From positions 51,342 through 115,341 of the forward strand of contig NZ_JADYVX010000028.1 in NCBI RefSeq assembly GCF_020194175.1: 64,000 nucleotides of DNA, given 5' to 3'. The notes under the pieces were generated by a model. It had not been told where the DNA came from and did not search any database. It saw only the letters and a list, made by a program, of their open reading frames with translations. A program made the position numbers and the translations under genes. Positions 54,719 through 63,685 of this stretch are shown piece by piece. The DNA comes from Bradyrhizobium sp. BRP22 (GTDB lineage Bacteria > Pseudomonadota > Alphaproteobacteria > Rhizobiales > Xanthobacteraceae). Every line of letters starts with the position of its first letter. The first letter of the stretch is position 1.

Positions 54719-55222
54719 TCATGACCGGATGTACGACCAACCGTCTTCCTGCAATTCGATAATGCGCCCAGGTCCGCTCGGCACGAGATCGACGTTGTCG
54801 ATAAGGGTGATCGGATGACCCTCGGCTCGCTCCATGCCGAGCTTCGTCGCCTCGCAGACCACGAAACGAATGTTCGGATTCACCGCGCTTACTACTCGCA
54901 GCAGATCTTTCACCGGCGAAGTATCGGTACGGAGCATGTGAACGCCGAGGTTGTAGGCGACCACCTCGATCGTGGACGGTTCGTTGCGCTCCTGGAAATA
55001 TCTCGGGAGGTTGAGGGCCGTCGATATCAGCGCGCGCATCGTGGTGGGATCATCGCTATTGATCGGCAACACCAGGCGATGCATCCGAGGTGGAGCGGGC
55101 TTGGTCGGCGATTTCGAGACCGCAGAGACCGAATCGGTCAGCAGCAGGGTCGCGGTGAAGGGCACAACGAGAGCGAGAGTGAACGCAACAGGAATTGTCA
55201 GTTGGCAGAAAGAAAAGCGCAT
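54719..55222 (-). CDS. DsrE-like protein with membrane anchor
   Basis: A 167-residue protein with an N-terminal hydrophobic segment (residues 5-30) and a DsrE/DsrF-like domain: RLVLPINSDDPTTMRALIST, then EVVAYNLGVHMLR, IRFVVCEATKLGMER with the conserved cysteine, and GRIIELQEDGWSYIRS. DsrE-fold proteins handle sulfur or thiol chemistry. I start at ATG 55222. It pairs with the TlpA-like gene, and together they suggest periplasmic thiol homeostasis. Confidence 0.72.
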   Translation of the reverse strand: MRFSFCQLTIPVAFTLALVVPFTATLLLTDSVSAVSKSPTKPAPPRMHRLVLPINSDDPTTMRALISTALNLPRYFQERNEPSTIEVVAYNLGVHMLRTDTSPVKDLLRVVSAVNPNIRFVVCEATKLGMERAEGHPITLIDNVDLVPSGPGRIIELQEDGWSYIRS

Positions 55223-55338
55223 CCCGACAGCCTCAAAGAACTTTGGTGGAGGAGACGTCCTCGTGCTCCGATTGAGCGTCAAGGCGACCGATCCGGACGA
55301 TCTAATGTCCGTGCGTTTAGCGCGGTGTGCGCCTTCGG

Positions 55339-56016
55339 CTAGATCACGCGGATCAGCTTTTCTTTGGACAAACCATATTTCGGTCTGATCTTGTCAGCAT
55401 CAGATCGATAGCCAATCGCCATCATCACAACGGGCGTCAGTGCCGTCTAAAGATGGATCGCCTTTGCAAGCTTGCCGGGAAGAAAGCCCTCCATTAGGCA
55501 CGCGTCGATTCCCAGTTCAGCGGCCGCCACGAGAGCAAAGCCAAGCGCGATATAGGCTTGGCGCGCGGCCCATGCTTCCCTGCTTGCGGTCAGCGTGCGG
55601 ATCGCCACACCGATCTTGGTGTTCCTCCGTAACATCGCGACGTTTTCGGGTGGACCGCCATTTGCCAATGCTGCAGCAAACAGCCGTTCGGCGCGGTCGC
55701 GAAAATTGGGGCGAGCCGAAAATACCAGAACGTGGGACGACGTCGTCGTTTGCTCCTGCCCGAACGACGCTTTGCGGATATTTTCCTTGATCGAAGGATT
55801 GGAAACGACCGTCACATGGAAACGCTGCATTCCCGAGGAGGTCGGGGCAAGCCGGATCACTTCGAGCAAAGCTTCCAGATCAGCGTCGGATACCTTCCGG
55901 GCCGGATCAAAAGTCTTGGTCGCATGACGCCAGCGAAGTGCTCCCAGGACTTGCGTCACCGAGAAGGTCGAGGCTGTGTTTGAATTCACGGAGGAAAGTG
56001 AGGTAGGTGTGGGCAT
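55339..56016 (-). pseudogene. Nitroreductase with premature TAG (copy 2)
   Basis: A NfsB-like nitroreductase (LRWRHATKTFDPARKVSDAD; LLEVIRLAPTSSGMQRFHVT; ALVAAAELGIDACLMEGFLP). The frame stops at a TAG at 55447-55449 after 189 codons; directly beyond, in the same frame, the normal C-terminus continues (LTPVVMMAIGYRSDADKIRP, KYGLSKEKLIRVI) to a natural stop at 55339. Only this one stop breaks a complete 225-codon gene. The lost tail contributes to the FMN dimer interface, so the product is probably inactive. Confidence 0.82.
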
Positions 56017-56109
56017 GGAAAGACACTTCTTCTGGTTTGTTTGAGATGGCTGGATCGATGGCAGTTCTGACCATGAAGATCAGCGCGACGGGGCACGTCC
56101 GATCTGTCC

Positions 56110-56469
56110 AACTCGGCCCCGCGTCGTCCGGCGCTTCACCGTGGATGACGCCGCAGCCGGCGCGCTTTATTGCACCTCGCCCGGGCCCATCGCACTGATA
56201 TTGCCAAGGCTGTCCTTGTGCACGGTGCGCCCTTCGAGGAGCAGACTGAGCGTTTCGATGCCGGCGTGAGGATGGGCCGACGCGCCCTTGGCTTCGCGGG
56301 GGCGGACCTCGATCGGACCGAAGTGATCAAGGAAGATGAAGGGCCCAATGGCATCAAAGGCAGGAGATGGGATGACGCGACGAGCCTCGAAACCATCTCC
56401 TTCGAGGGTATGGCAGGCGGCATGAAGCGTCGAGATTTTGCGCGCGCGAACAAGTATCACGGTGTTCAT
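56110..56469 (-). pseudogene. Pirin N-terminal fragment
   Basis: Starts KISTLHAACHTLEGDGFEAR, AIGPFIFLDHFGPIEVRPRE, SAHPHAGIETLSLLLEGRTV, MGPGEVQ then a TAA; immediately after, in a shifted frame, AGCGVIHGEAP follows as the next conserved pirin block. The C-terminal cupin is absent: the sequence runs into the nitroreductase leader. It is divergent from the LysR remnant, as the 49122 remnant is from lysR. Confidence 0.8.
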
Positions 56470-56528
56470 GGGGAGGTCTCGTTTGAACGATTGTCAATCG
56501 GGTATCCTCCTTTCAAATTTCAGAAAAT

Positions 56529-56546
56529 ATGGATAATATAGAAAAC
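56529..56546 (+). promoter_or_regulatory. Second copy of LysR-type promoter block
   Basis: Same TATGGATAATATAGAAAA block as at 49383, again between a pirin remnant and a LysR start. Its retention in both copies supports it as the regulator's target or promoter. Confidence 0.6.
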
Positions 56547-56565
56547 ACTATTCAGGATCTTAGAA

Positions 56566-56898
56566 ATGAAGCTTGGCACCCCCACATTCGATCAGCTGCA
56601 GATCCTCTGCCACTGTGGTCGAATGCGGCAGCATTTTGAGATGACCGACCGCGCCTTTCACCATGCGCTGGTGGCGCCCTGCGCGATGCCGCGCCTACTC
56701 GCGAGCCTCGACGTACTGCAACTTGCAAATTCTCGTCTGGTGTTCGCGATGGCGCGAAGTAACGGCTGGCGACCGCGCTCCAATCAGGATCGCCGGCTGA
56801 TTCTGCAGGCAGTGCGGGCGCGCAATGTCGATCAGGACCGGAACCTGCTCGCGCGCCACATTCAAACAATTGAGCGCCTCGCCCTTCCAGCGTCCTGA
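56566..56898 (+). pseudogene. LysR N-terminus fused to GntR FCD C-terminus
   Basis: The frame begins MKLGTPTFDQLQILCHCG, nearly the start of the LysR at 49423, but after about 24 codons it continues in frame as RAFHHALVAPCAMPRLLASL, RSNGWRPRSNQDRRLILQAV, RARNVDQDRNLLARHIQTIE, which is the end of a GntR-family FCD ligand domain. Neither DNA-binding domain is complete, so it cannot work as either regulator. The junction near 56635 is a deletion or recombination point. Confidence 0.75.
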
Positions 56899-57056
56899 CC
56901 AGGAATGAGATCTGGCGAGTTCCGTTTCAGGTGATCGCAAGGCCCAACCACCGACCATCTTGCCGTGTGATCCGGCATGCCGCGCTAGCATTGCGGTTGG
57001 CTCGATCCCAAGCTAGTCATGCGCCAACTTGCGACATCACCTTACGGTCACTACCC

Positions 57057-57416
57057 ATGATTTGTCATATCGTCTTCTTCACCGCCAAGGATAAGGCCCA
57101 TATCGACCAAATAATCGAAGGCCTGTCGGTTCTGACCACCATCCCACACGCACGCCGGCTCGAGGTTGCATGCAATCGCAAGACCGACCAGCTCGGCAAT
57201 GATATCGACGTGGTTGTCTATGGTGAGTTCGACAACGAAGCGGACCTCGCAGCGTACAAGGCGCATGATCTGTACCAGGAATCGATTCGGCGGGTACGAC
57301 CACTCCGGGAGCTGCGGTTCGCGGCCGACTACAACGTATCAGCGGATGTGCGTTTCGCCTCAACGGAAGCGACAAGCCAAGCCGCTCGGCGCAACGTGCC
57401 TACTGGCGGGGGTTAG
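57057..57416 (+). CDS. Dabb-domain (stress-responsive A/B barrel) protein
   Basis: A 119-residue protein. Residues 1-95 match the Dabb dimeric ferredoxin-like fold: ICHIVFFTAKDKAHIDQIIE, GLSVLTTIPHARRLEVACN, IDVVVYGEFDNEADLAAYKA, HDLYQESIRRVRPLRELRFA. Members include plant stress proteins and bacterial proteins of unclear function; some are ring-cyclising enzymes. The last 20 residues are unstructured. Start at ATG 57057; the open frame upstream lacks similarity. Confidence 0.82.
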   Translation: MICHIVFFTAKDKAHIDQIIEGLSVLTTIPHARRLEVACNRKTDQLGNDIDVVVYGEFDNEADLAAYKAHDLYQESIRRVRPLRELRFAADYNVSADVRFASTEATSQAARRNVPTGGG

Positions 57417-57532
57417 CCTGACAATCGGTCTCAAAAGCTTGCGTGGCCCCGACGACCGTCACTCTCGTCGGGGTGGGGATCACGATCGGAGCGCGTCTCA
57501 AAGCACGCCAGTCGTCGGTGACTGACAGCCCG

Positions 57533-57885
57533 ATGCACGTTCGCGAGCTGCAGTGGATTGATCCTGTCACAGCGATGCGATGTCTCGCGCATCGGCCGCA
57601 CCTTACGTTTCTCGATAGCGCGGCAAGGCATGAGTTGCTTGGGCGCTACTCATATCTGGCCTGCGACCCATTCAGCACCTACATGATCGCGGACGGACGA
57701 GCGAGTTGCAAAGGAGAGGTTCTCGAGGGCGATCCGTGGGGAGCTCTTCGCAACCTGCTCGCCAAGTATTCGGAGGAACATCGTCCCGATCTCCCGCCGT
57801 TCCAGGGAGGCGCAGCCGGCTTCCTCTCTTGTGATCTGAACAGGACACTGCAGCGATTGCCCGCGCCGGCAATTCCCCCGCCTTC
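57533..57885 (+). pseudogene. pabB: Aminodeoxychorismate synthase (PabB) N-terminal fragment
   Basis: Reads MHVRELQWIDPVTAMRCLA, FLDSAARHELLGRYSYLACD, GEVLEGDPWGALRNLLAKYS, PPFQGGAAGFLSCDLNRTLQ, the start of component I of aminodeoxychorismate synthase (PabB), then leaves homology near 57880. The catalytic chorismate-binding part is missing. A functional copy must exist elsewhere if the organism makes folate this way. Confidence 0.78.
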
Positions 57886-58400
57886 GATATTGCGTAAGGC
57901 GCGACGGTGCCGGCCACGCGCAGGCCCAGAATGGATGCGATGTTGACGATCGAGCTCTTGATGTCATCTCGGCTTTTCGTCGGGAGTAATCCCTGACCAC
58001 GGCATGGGGCAGGATCAAGAAGCTGCCATCGTCGAGCCCCTTCAGCGCGGCCAGAGCCACGTCTCGCGGCGACAGGATTCCGTCGGCGCTTTCCGGGCCT
58101 GACGGAATATCGTTCAGGAGCGGCGTGTCCACGCCTTGGGGGCACAGCACGGCAACACGGATGCCCTGGTCGCGGTGGCCGAAGGCGAGGTTTTCCGCAA
58201 GGCCGATGCCCGCGTGCTTCGTCGTACCATAGACGGCGCTGCCGACCTGGTTGAGCAGGCCGGCTGCGGACGCGGTCTGAAGAAAGATCCCGCCTCATTT
58301 CGCGACCATCCGCGGCAGAAGGAAACGCGCGGCCCCGACGTGCGCCATGACGTTGATGTGCCAGGATTGCTGCCAGGTGTCGTCGGACGCGAAGGCCGCA
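57886..58400 (-). pseudogene. Two juxtaposed SDR fragments
   Basis: From 58400 the minus strand reads DDTWQQSWHINVMAHVGAAR, a TGA at 58295-58297, then in the same frame GIFLQTASAAGLLNQVGSAV, YGTTKHAGIGLAENLAFGHR, VAVLCPQGVDTPLLNDI to about 57975. Then another SDR piece starts (SIVNIASILGLRVAGTVAPY, AISKAG) up to the PabB junction. So parts of two SDR genes are fused, and the first also has a nonsense codon. No activity is expected. Confidence 0.72.
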
Positions 58401-59096
58401 TTGTCCGCAGCATGATGGCGGCACGGTCGGCGCCACGCTGGCTGCCGGCGAAGGTCCGCCGTCCCAAGGCGATGCCTCTCAATGCGCGCTCGGCACAATT
58501 GTTGGTCAAGCAGATCCTGCCATCGTCGAGGAAGCGGGCGAAGTCGTCCCAGCGCCTGAGCAGGTAATTCATAGGCTTTAAGACCTCGGAGGAGCGCGAG
58601 AGGGTTTCGCGCTCACGCAGCAACCAGACGTGCATGTCCTCGAGAAGCGGCTTGCTCTGTTCCTGGCGCACGGCACGCCGCTCCTCGGCGCCGCGGCCGT
58701 TGATGGCGCGCTCGATCTCGAACAATGCATCCAGGCGTCTGACCGCCTGCAGCGCGATCGGAGAGACCGGTTTGCCCTTCTTACCTTCCCGAGCATTTTT
58801 CTCGATGTCGGCCAGCTCGAAGAAGCCCCGTCGTGCATGGGCAAAGCAAAATGCCGGCGTAATCGGCCGCGCCTTCTTCTGCGGATCGAACAGCGGTTCG
58901 AACCCGCTGTAGCAATCGGCTTGCAGGATACCACCGAAGGCGACCAGATGCTTCTGGGGATGCTCGCCTCGTCGGTCGCTCGAGGCGTAATAGACCGCCG
59001 CCGGCGGCGCGGGCCCGGCGAAGGGCCGGTCATCCCGCACATAAGTCCAGATCCGTCCGGTGGTACACTTGCCCTTCGCCAGGATACGGATGGTGG
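58401..59096 (-). pseudogene. tnpC: IS66 TnpC, C-terminal part (3' exon)
   Basis: Frame reads TIRILAKGKCTTGRIWTYVR, HPQKHLVAFGGILQADCYSG, FCFAHARRGFFELADIEKN and LTNNCAERALRGIALGRRTF, the DDE catalytic domain of IS66 TnpC. Homology stops at ADRAAIMLR, where the sequence enters an SDR fragment, so the last 30 or so residues are gone. Its upstream end joins the intron. Confidence 0.85.
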
Positions 59097-60979
59097 GGTG
59101 AGTAGGCCGGGGGGATTTCACCTCCGGCCTCTCGCAGAACCAGGGCGTGAGGCTCTCACCTCACCCGGCTCCCATCAGGCAAGCTTGTCGCCAATACCGA
59201 GTTGCCAGTGAGCAAAGAGTCTGCGGTTCTCGCGAGCGATCTTCTCCAGGAAGATGCGAGCGCGCCCCAACCGATGGCGGAAGCGCTTGTACTTTCGTTT
59301 CAACCAGATAGCTATTGTTTGGTTGATGTAGCGGGCCATCGGATATAGCGCCGAGCGCATGTATTGCCCGTAGTACGCGATCCACCCCCGAACTATCGGG
59401 TTTAGTTCGCGGGCAATGTCGTCCAGCGTCAGATTTGGCCGCCGACGAAAGTTCAAGTCTCGGATCGTTGCCCGCATCGCGTTCAGCACTGACTTGCTGA
59501 CCGCCGGAGTGAACCCGCAGAAAATTTTTTGCGAGTACGGCCCCCGGACTGACCTCGGCCTGAAGCAATATCCGAGAAAGTCGAACATGACCGTCTCGCT
59601 CTTGCCTTGGCGTCGATCGTCCTTGCAGTAGACAATCCTCGTCTTCGTCGGATGCAATTCCAGACGACACTCGGCCAGTCGAATTTTCAGCGCTTCGCAA
59701 ACGCTCTGCGCCTCCACCTCACTCTGGCAGTGTATCAACCCGTCGTCAGCATACCGGCACCACCTGAGTTCGGGAACGTTCGTGCCATCCAGAGATCAAA
59801 TGTATAGTGCATGAAGAGATTGGCGAGAATCGGGCTCACTACTCCCCCTTGCGGGGTGCCGCAGCTTCGCTCGACGACAGCTCCATCCTCTTGCACAATC
59901 GGCGCTGTCAGCCATCGTTCGATGTAGAGCAACGCCCACTCGCACTTTACATGCTTCCGGACAGCCCGCAGCAGAAGCTCGTGGTCAATGTTGTCAAACA
60001 GTCCCTTGATATCGAACTCTAGAACCCAGTCGTATTTCCAGCAACGCTTGCGCGTGACGCCTACGGCATCAAGAGCCGATTTGCCCGGCCTATAACCGTA
60101 GGAATCCGCCAGAAAGATTGCGTCCAGAGTCGGTTCAATGAGTTGTTTGGCAACTGTTTGTGCCACGCGATCCGCCACAGTTGGCACCCCGAGGATCCTT
60201 TGGCCTCCGCTCTTCTTCGGAATGGAGACGGCACGAACAGGTGGCGGGAAGTAGGCGCCTGAGCTCATTCGATTCCAAATCTTGTAGGGGTTACTCTTCA
60301 AGTCGGATTCAAATTCCTCAATCGTCACTCCGTCGACACCGGCTGCGCCACCATTGGATCGCACCTGCAGATACGCTTCGTACACCTTTCCTTTGTCGAT
60401 GTTGAACGGCTTGCTTGGCTGGTTCACCGCCGTCCTCCTGTTGCCAGTTGCAACGATGGCCAGCCCACCTGATCCGATCCCTTCGCTCCAGCCCCATTAC
60501 GAGCCTTCGTCACTTGTACGGATCGGTCCGCCCCAGTGCTCCGCATCGGTACTCTTGCCTCGCGGTTTTCTCCGCTTGTGCTTCTCCCTTTGCATCGGAG
60601 CGACTGGTTCCTGCAGTTCCGCGACAACGCCTGCATCCGATTCACGCCCCCTCAACGCCGGTCGCCGCCCGCCCAATCATCAGGCTTCCAGCGGACTGAT
60701 CCCAGAGGGACGACACACCTCTGGTTTTGACGACGATTTCCATGTTACGACGCTTCATCGGCGGGTTCATTTTCATTCGGATGCTCATCCGCTCGGGTAT
60801 TTCCCGATCGTTAGCTTCAACGCTCACGACCGCGCCTCTTAAGCGAAGCCGCTTGAAGTGATTTGGGACCTCCTCCTGAAAACCGATCCCGAGGGGCCTT
60901 CCCTCATCGCTGTCACAGCTTGTGCTCACAGATTATCAGATCATCACGATCATCCTTTCTGTGTGCTTCTGCAGCACAC
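59097..60979 (-). mobile_element. Group II intron in IS66 tnpC
   Basis: About 1.88 kb. The 5' end reads GTGTG (consensus GTGYG). Near the 3' end domain V is clear (starts GAGCCGGGTGAGGTGAGAGC, ends TGGTTCTG), followed by a domain VI helix and CTACTCACC. Removing 59097-60979 rejoins the tnpC frame exactly (Asp-Asp-Thr-Thr), which fixes the boundaries to within a base or two. It carries a reverse-transcriptase gene in the same orientation. Confidence 0.85.
59175..60427 (-). pseudogene. ltrA: Group II intron reverse transcriptase/maturase, frameshifted
   Basis: Two overlapping frames make one protein. The first (60427 to 59735) has AYLQVRSNGGAAGVDGVTIE (RT0), PVRAVSIPKKSGGQRILGVP (RT1), DSYGYRPGKSALDAV (RT2a), VLEFDIKGLFDNIDHELLLR (RT3-type) and CGTPQGGVVSPILANLFM (RT4). 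The second starts at WCRYADDGLIHC, the catalytic YADD, and continues through RT6-7 and a maturase domain (LNPIVRGWIAYYGQYMRS). A missing base near 59775 separates them. No endonuclease domain is evident, like RmInt1-type introns. Confidence 0.85.
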
Positions 60980-61769
60980 TGTCATCGCCATGAAGGCGCT
61001 CGGCCGCGAGCACATGGCGTTCGATCAAATGAAAGAGCGGCATGACGGCGAAGGTGCCGTGGCCGACCTGGTCGGCCAGGGTCGACAACGACAGGTCGAT
61101 CCCCTCGGCCTAGAAGCGCGCACTCTGGCGGTTGAGCGGGATATGCATGCCGAATTTGTCGAACAGGATCGTCGCCAGCAATTGTGGGCCAATGAAGCCG
61201 CGCGGCGTGGCATGGAACGGCGCGGGCGGCTGGCTGATCTTCTCGCAATCGCGGCAGGTGAACTTGTCCCGTACCGTCTCGATCAACTTGAAGCGGCGTG
61301 GGATCTCCTCCAGCGTCTTGGTCACATCCTCGCCGATCTTCGCCAGCCGCGATCCACCGCAGCAGGCGCAGCTCGTTGGAGCCTCCATGACGACGCGCTC
61401 GCGTTCGATGTCATCCGGCCATGGCTTGCGCACCGGCCGCTTGCGCGTGAAGGAACGGACGTTCTGCGTCTTCGCCGCTGCGGCCTGCGCCGCAAGCTCA
61501 TCCTCGCTCGCCGTGGTAACGAGTTCCTCGAGCTCCAGCTCCAACTGCTCGAGCAGCCGTGCCGTGCGCTCGGAGCGCGGCCCGTACAGTTCGCGTTTGA
61601 GCTTCTCGATCCGCAGCTCAAGATGCGCAATCAGCGCCTCGTTGTCCGACAGCTCCGCCCGCACACTGGCAGCCACCGCTTCAGCATGTAGCCGCGCCTC
61701 ACGCTCGGCCTGCAGCGCCGCCAGGGCACTCGCAAGGTCCGATGGAAGATCGTCCGGCTTCGATATCAT
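60980..61769 (-). pseudogene. tnpC: IS66 TnpC, N-terminal part (5' exon), TAG inside
   Basis: Encodes the coiled-coil leader (ELRIEKLKRELYGPRSER), the zinc-finger region (CACCGGSRLAKIGEDV; FTCRDCEKISQPP) and then TPRGFIGPQLLATILFDKFG. A TAG at 61110-61112 interrupts it after RQSARF; the same frame then continues GIDLSLSTLADQVGHGTFAV up to the intron. So the transposase was already damaged or became so after the intron arrived. Confidence 0.85.
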
Positions 61770-61814
61770 GACGCCAGTGAATCAGATCAAGCCGCAGATT
61801 CAAACCATAAAACG

Positions 61815-62561
61815 CTATCCGACCCGCGTTGGACGCTGGGTTTCTTGTGGGTTGCGCCAATCGATCCCGGACAACAGATAGCTCAACTGCGCCGGCGAGA
61901 TCGTTACTGATTCACCGGCAACCGATGGCCAGATGAACTTTCCTCTCTCGAGCCTTTTGGTAAACAGGCATGCTCCCTGGCCATCGTGCCAGATCACCTT
62001 CACAAGATCGCTGCGGCGACCGCGGAAGACGAACAGATGACCGTTGAGCGGGTCTTTGTGCAGCACCTCCTGCACCTGGAGTGCCAACGACGGAAAGCCT
62101 CGGCGCATATCGGTGTAGCCTGTCGCGAGCCTCACTCGCGCGCCTGTCGGAACGGGGATCATCGGCGCACCAGGGGCATCGAGAACGCGACGCAGCGCGT
62201 CTCCATCAACCTCGCCATTGACCCGGATGCGGTGTCCGCTACCAAGATCAATCTCGATGATGCCATGGCTCCTCCGTCGACGCGCCGGGGCCGTCGTCAA
62301 TGGCGCTTCGGTCAGATCGTGCGGCGGCACAGACGGCCCAATCTCGACTGGCACGAACGGAGCTATACTCGTCTCAGCGTGCTTGCAAAGCTCTTTGCGC
62401 CACCTGAACAGCTGGCTCACATGAAGGCCGGCCATGCGAACCACCTCGGAAACAGTGGCTCCGGGCTCGAGCGACGCTGCAACTAGCCGTTCCTTCTCGT
62501 CTCGCGACCATCGCCGCCGCCGCTCGACCGATGTGATCACCTCCGCCCGCGAAATCGTCAT
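61815..62561 (-). CDS. tnpA-tnpB: IS66 TnpA and TnpB read as one frame
   Basis: A single open frame of 248 codons. The first part is TnpA (helix-turn-helix: LVAASLEPGATVSEVVRMAG, LHVSQLFRWRKEL; C-terminal IDLGSGHRIRVNGEVDGDAL). Met at 62162 begins TnpB (MIPVPTGARVRLATGYTDMR, GFPSLALQVQEVLHKDPLNG, HLFVFRGRRSDLVKVIWHDG). In typical IS66 elements the two genes overlap in different frames; here they are joined in frame through VLDAPGAP, so an indel probably fused them. Start chosen at ATG 62561. Confidence 0.85.
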   Translation of the reverse strand: MTISRAEVITSVERRRRWSRDEKERLVAASLEPGATVSEVVRMAGLHVSQLFRWRKELCKHAETSIAPFVPVEIGPSVPPHDLTEAPLTTAPARRRRSHGIIEIDLGSGHRIRVNGEVDGDALRRVLDAPGAPMIPVPTGARVRLATGYTDMRRGFPSLALQVQEVLHKDPLNGHLFVFRGRRSDLVKVIWHDGQGACLFTKRLERGKFIWPSVAGESVTISPAQLSYLLSGIDWRNPQETQRPTRVG

Positions 62562-62694
62562 AGCGCTTCTCCTAGGATTACCCCTAGGACCTGCAGCGCT
62601 CGCCTCCGTCAAACAAGGCGGCCCTCAACGGAGGGATGCCTCCAAGCTTTCGCGTCTATGACCTACCGAGCGGCGGAAGTACATTCGAACGGGT

Positions 62695-62935
62695 ATGCAC
62701 CCCACCGGCCACCAAGTCTCGCTCGAAAGGCTCGAAGAGCTCCGTCGCATATATAAGGAAGTTTCCGCCAAAGAGATCAGCACGGAAGAAGCGACTGACA
62801 TGGGCATCGTCTTCTAGCGCTTTATAGACTCCTCTCGCGGCCCGTGCCGAGCATGACCGGGGAAAATTTCTCCTTCGTCCCCACCTCCGGCTCAAAGCGC
62901 TCCCGAAGAAGTCTGATAACGTGTAAGATGTGTTG
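62695..62935 (+). pseudogene. Small hypothetical gene with frameshift
   Basis: Reads MHPTGHQVSLERLEELRRIY, KEVSAKEISTEEATDM, a short plasmid-type hypothetical protein. It stops at 62817 in that frame, but one base earlier the other frame continues HRLLALYRLLSRPVPSMTGE, exactly as its relatives do. A base lost near 62800 broke it. Function unknown. Confidence 0.6.
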
Positions 62936-63680
62936 ATTTCCTTCGAATCATATTCGGCTCAGTGAGTCCAGGTCGTGTGCCCCGGCGCGACAGCTCGGTG
63001 CCGCGCCGGGGCTGTGCTCCCTCTCGGCCGACCGAGGGCAAGCGGCTGAAGTTGATCAGCAAAGAGGTCGCACATCAGCAAAGCACAAGCGTGCGGGCAA
63101 TGTGCCGCCCAGGCTGCTCCGGCTCCATCGGCGGCTAGTGAACCGCGCAAGCCTCAGCCATTCACCAGAGAGCTGCAGCAGTTGCGGTTTGTTGACCGAC
63201 AAACCATTTTCGCAGCTTGCTACCGGCATTGCTCGGCTCGCGTGCGGAGAATTTCTGCATGATCGGCCATGCTTATTACACGGTCGAGGGCTCGCTCCTG
63301 CGCCAGTTGGCCCCTCCTCAAATCCCCATTCAACATTTCGATCAAAGCCGTTTAGAACCGCATGAGGAAAGTCGTAGGTTTGACGAGGTCCAACGTGCCT
63401 AGGAGGCCGGACCTCGTGGCCTCAATAGCCCGAAGGCCGCTCGGCACACCGCAACATAGCTCGGCTACTTCAGTTTTGCCTTGATCTAGATCACTCGCGA
63501 GCCACTTTTCTTCCCGCTTGCGGCTGTGCCAGCGTTCGTGCCGCCGATTTTCCGAGGGCACTCGGGCGCAGTCTGCTTCTTCGCCTAACGTTTAAAGCTC
63601 CTGTTGCGATTGTTTCTATTTCGGTGCTCGTCAATCAGTGTTAGCGAGGCGCAACGCACTACCTGCTCCCCCTTTGAATC
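62936..63680. other. No gene; strong GC hairpin
   Basis: No supported gene. It includes a perfect 11-bp stem (GCCCCGGCGCG at 62979-62989 with its complement at 63002-63012; 12-nt loop) without a T-tract on either strand. Confidence 0.5.
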
Positions 63681-63685
63681 TAGGG

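Larger units (their letters stand above)
58401..62600 (-). mobile_element. IS66-family element, truncated and intron-split
   Basis: Order on the minus strand: tnpA-tnpB, tnpC 5' part, a group II intron, tnpC 3' part, then a sharp break into an SDR fragment at about 58400, so the left end is lost. The right end lies near 62600 but no terminal inverted repeat could be matched because the other end is missing. It is inactive by three defects: TAG in tnpC, intron insertion, end loss. Confidence 0.88.

Noticed and set aside
55447..55449. TAG in nitroreductase as a pyrrolysine codon
   Set aside because: Nitroreductases do not use pyrrolysine, and no pyrrolysine genes or structure are seen; a nonsense mutation is simpler.
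60858..61691. 277-codon plus-strand frame
   Set aside because: Antisense to the IS66 tnpC 5' part and intron start, which have strong matches; no independent support.
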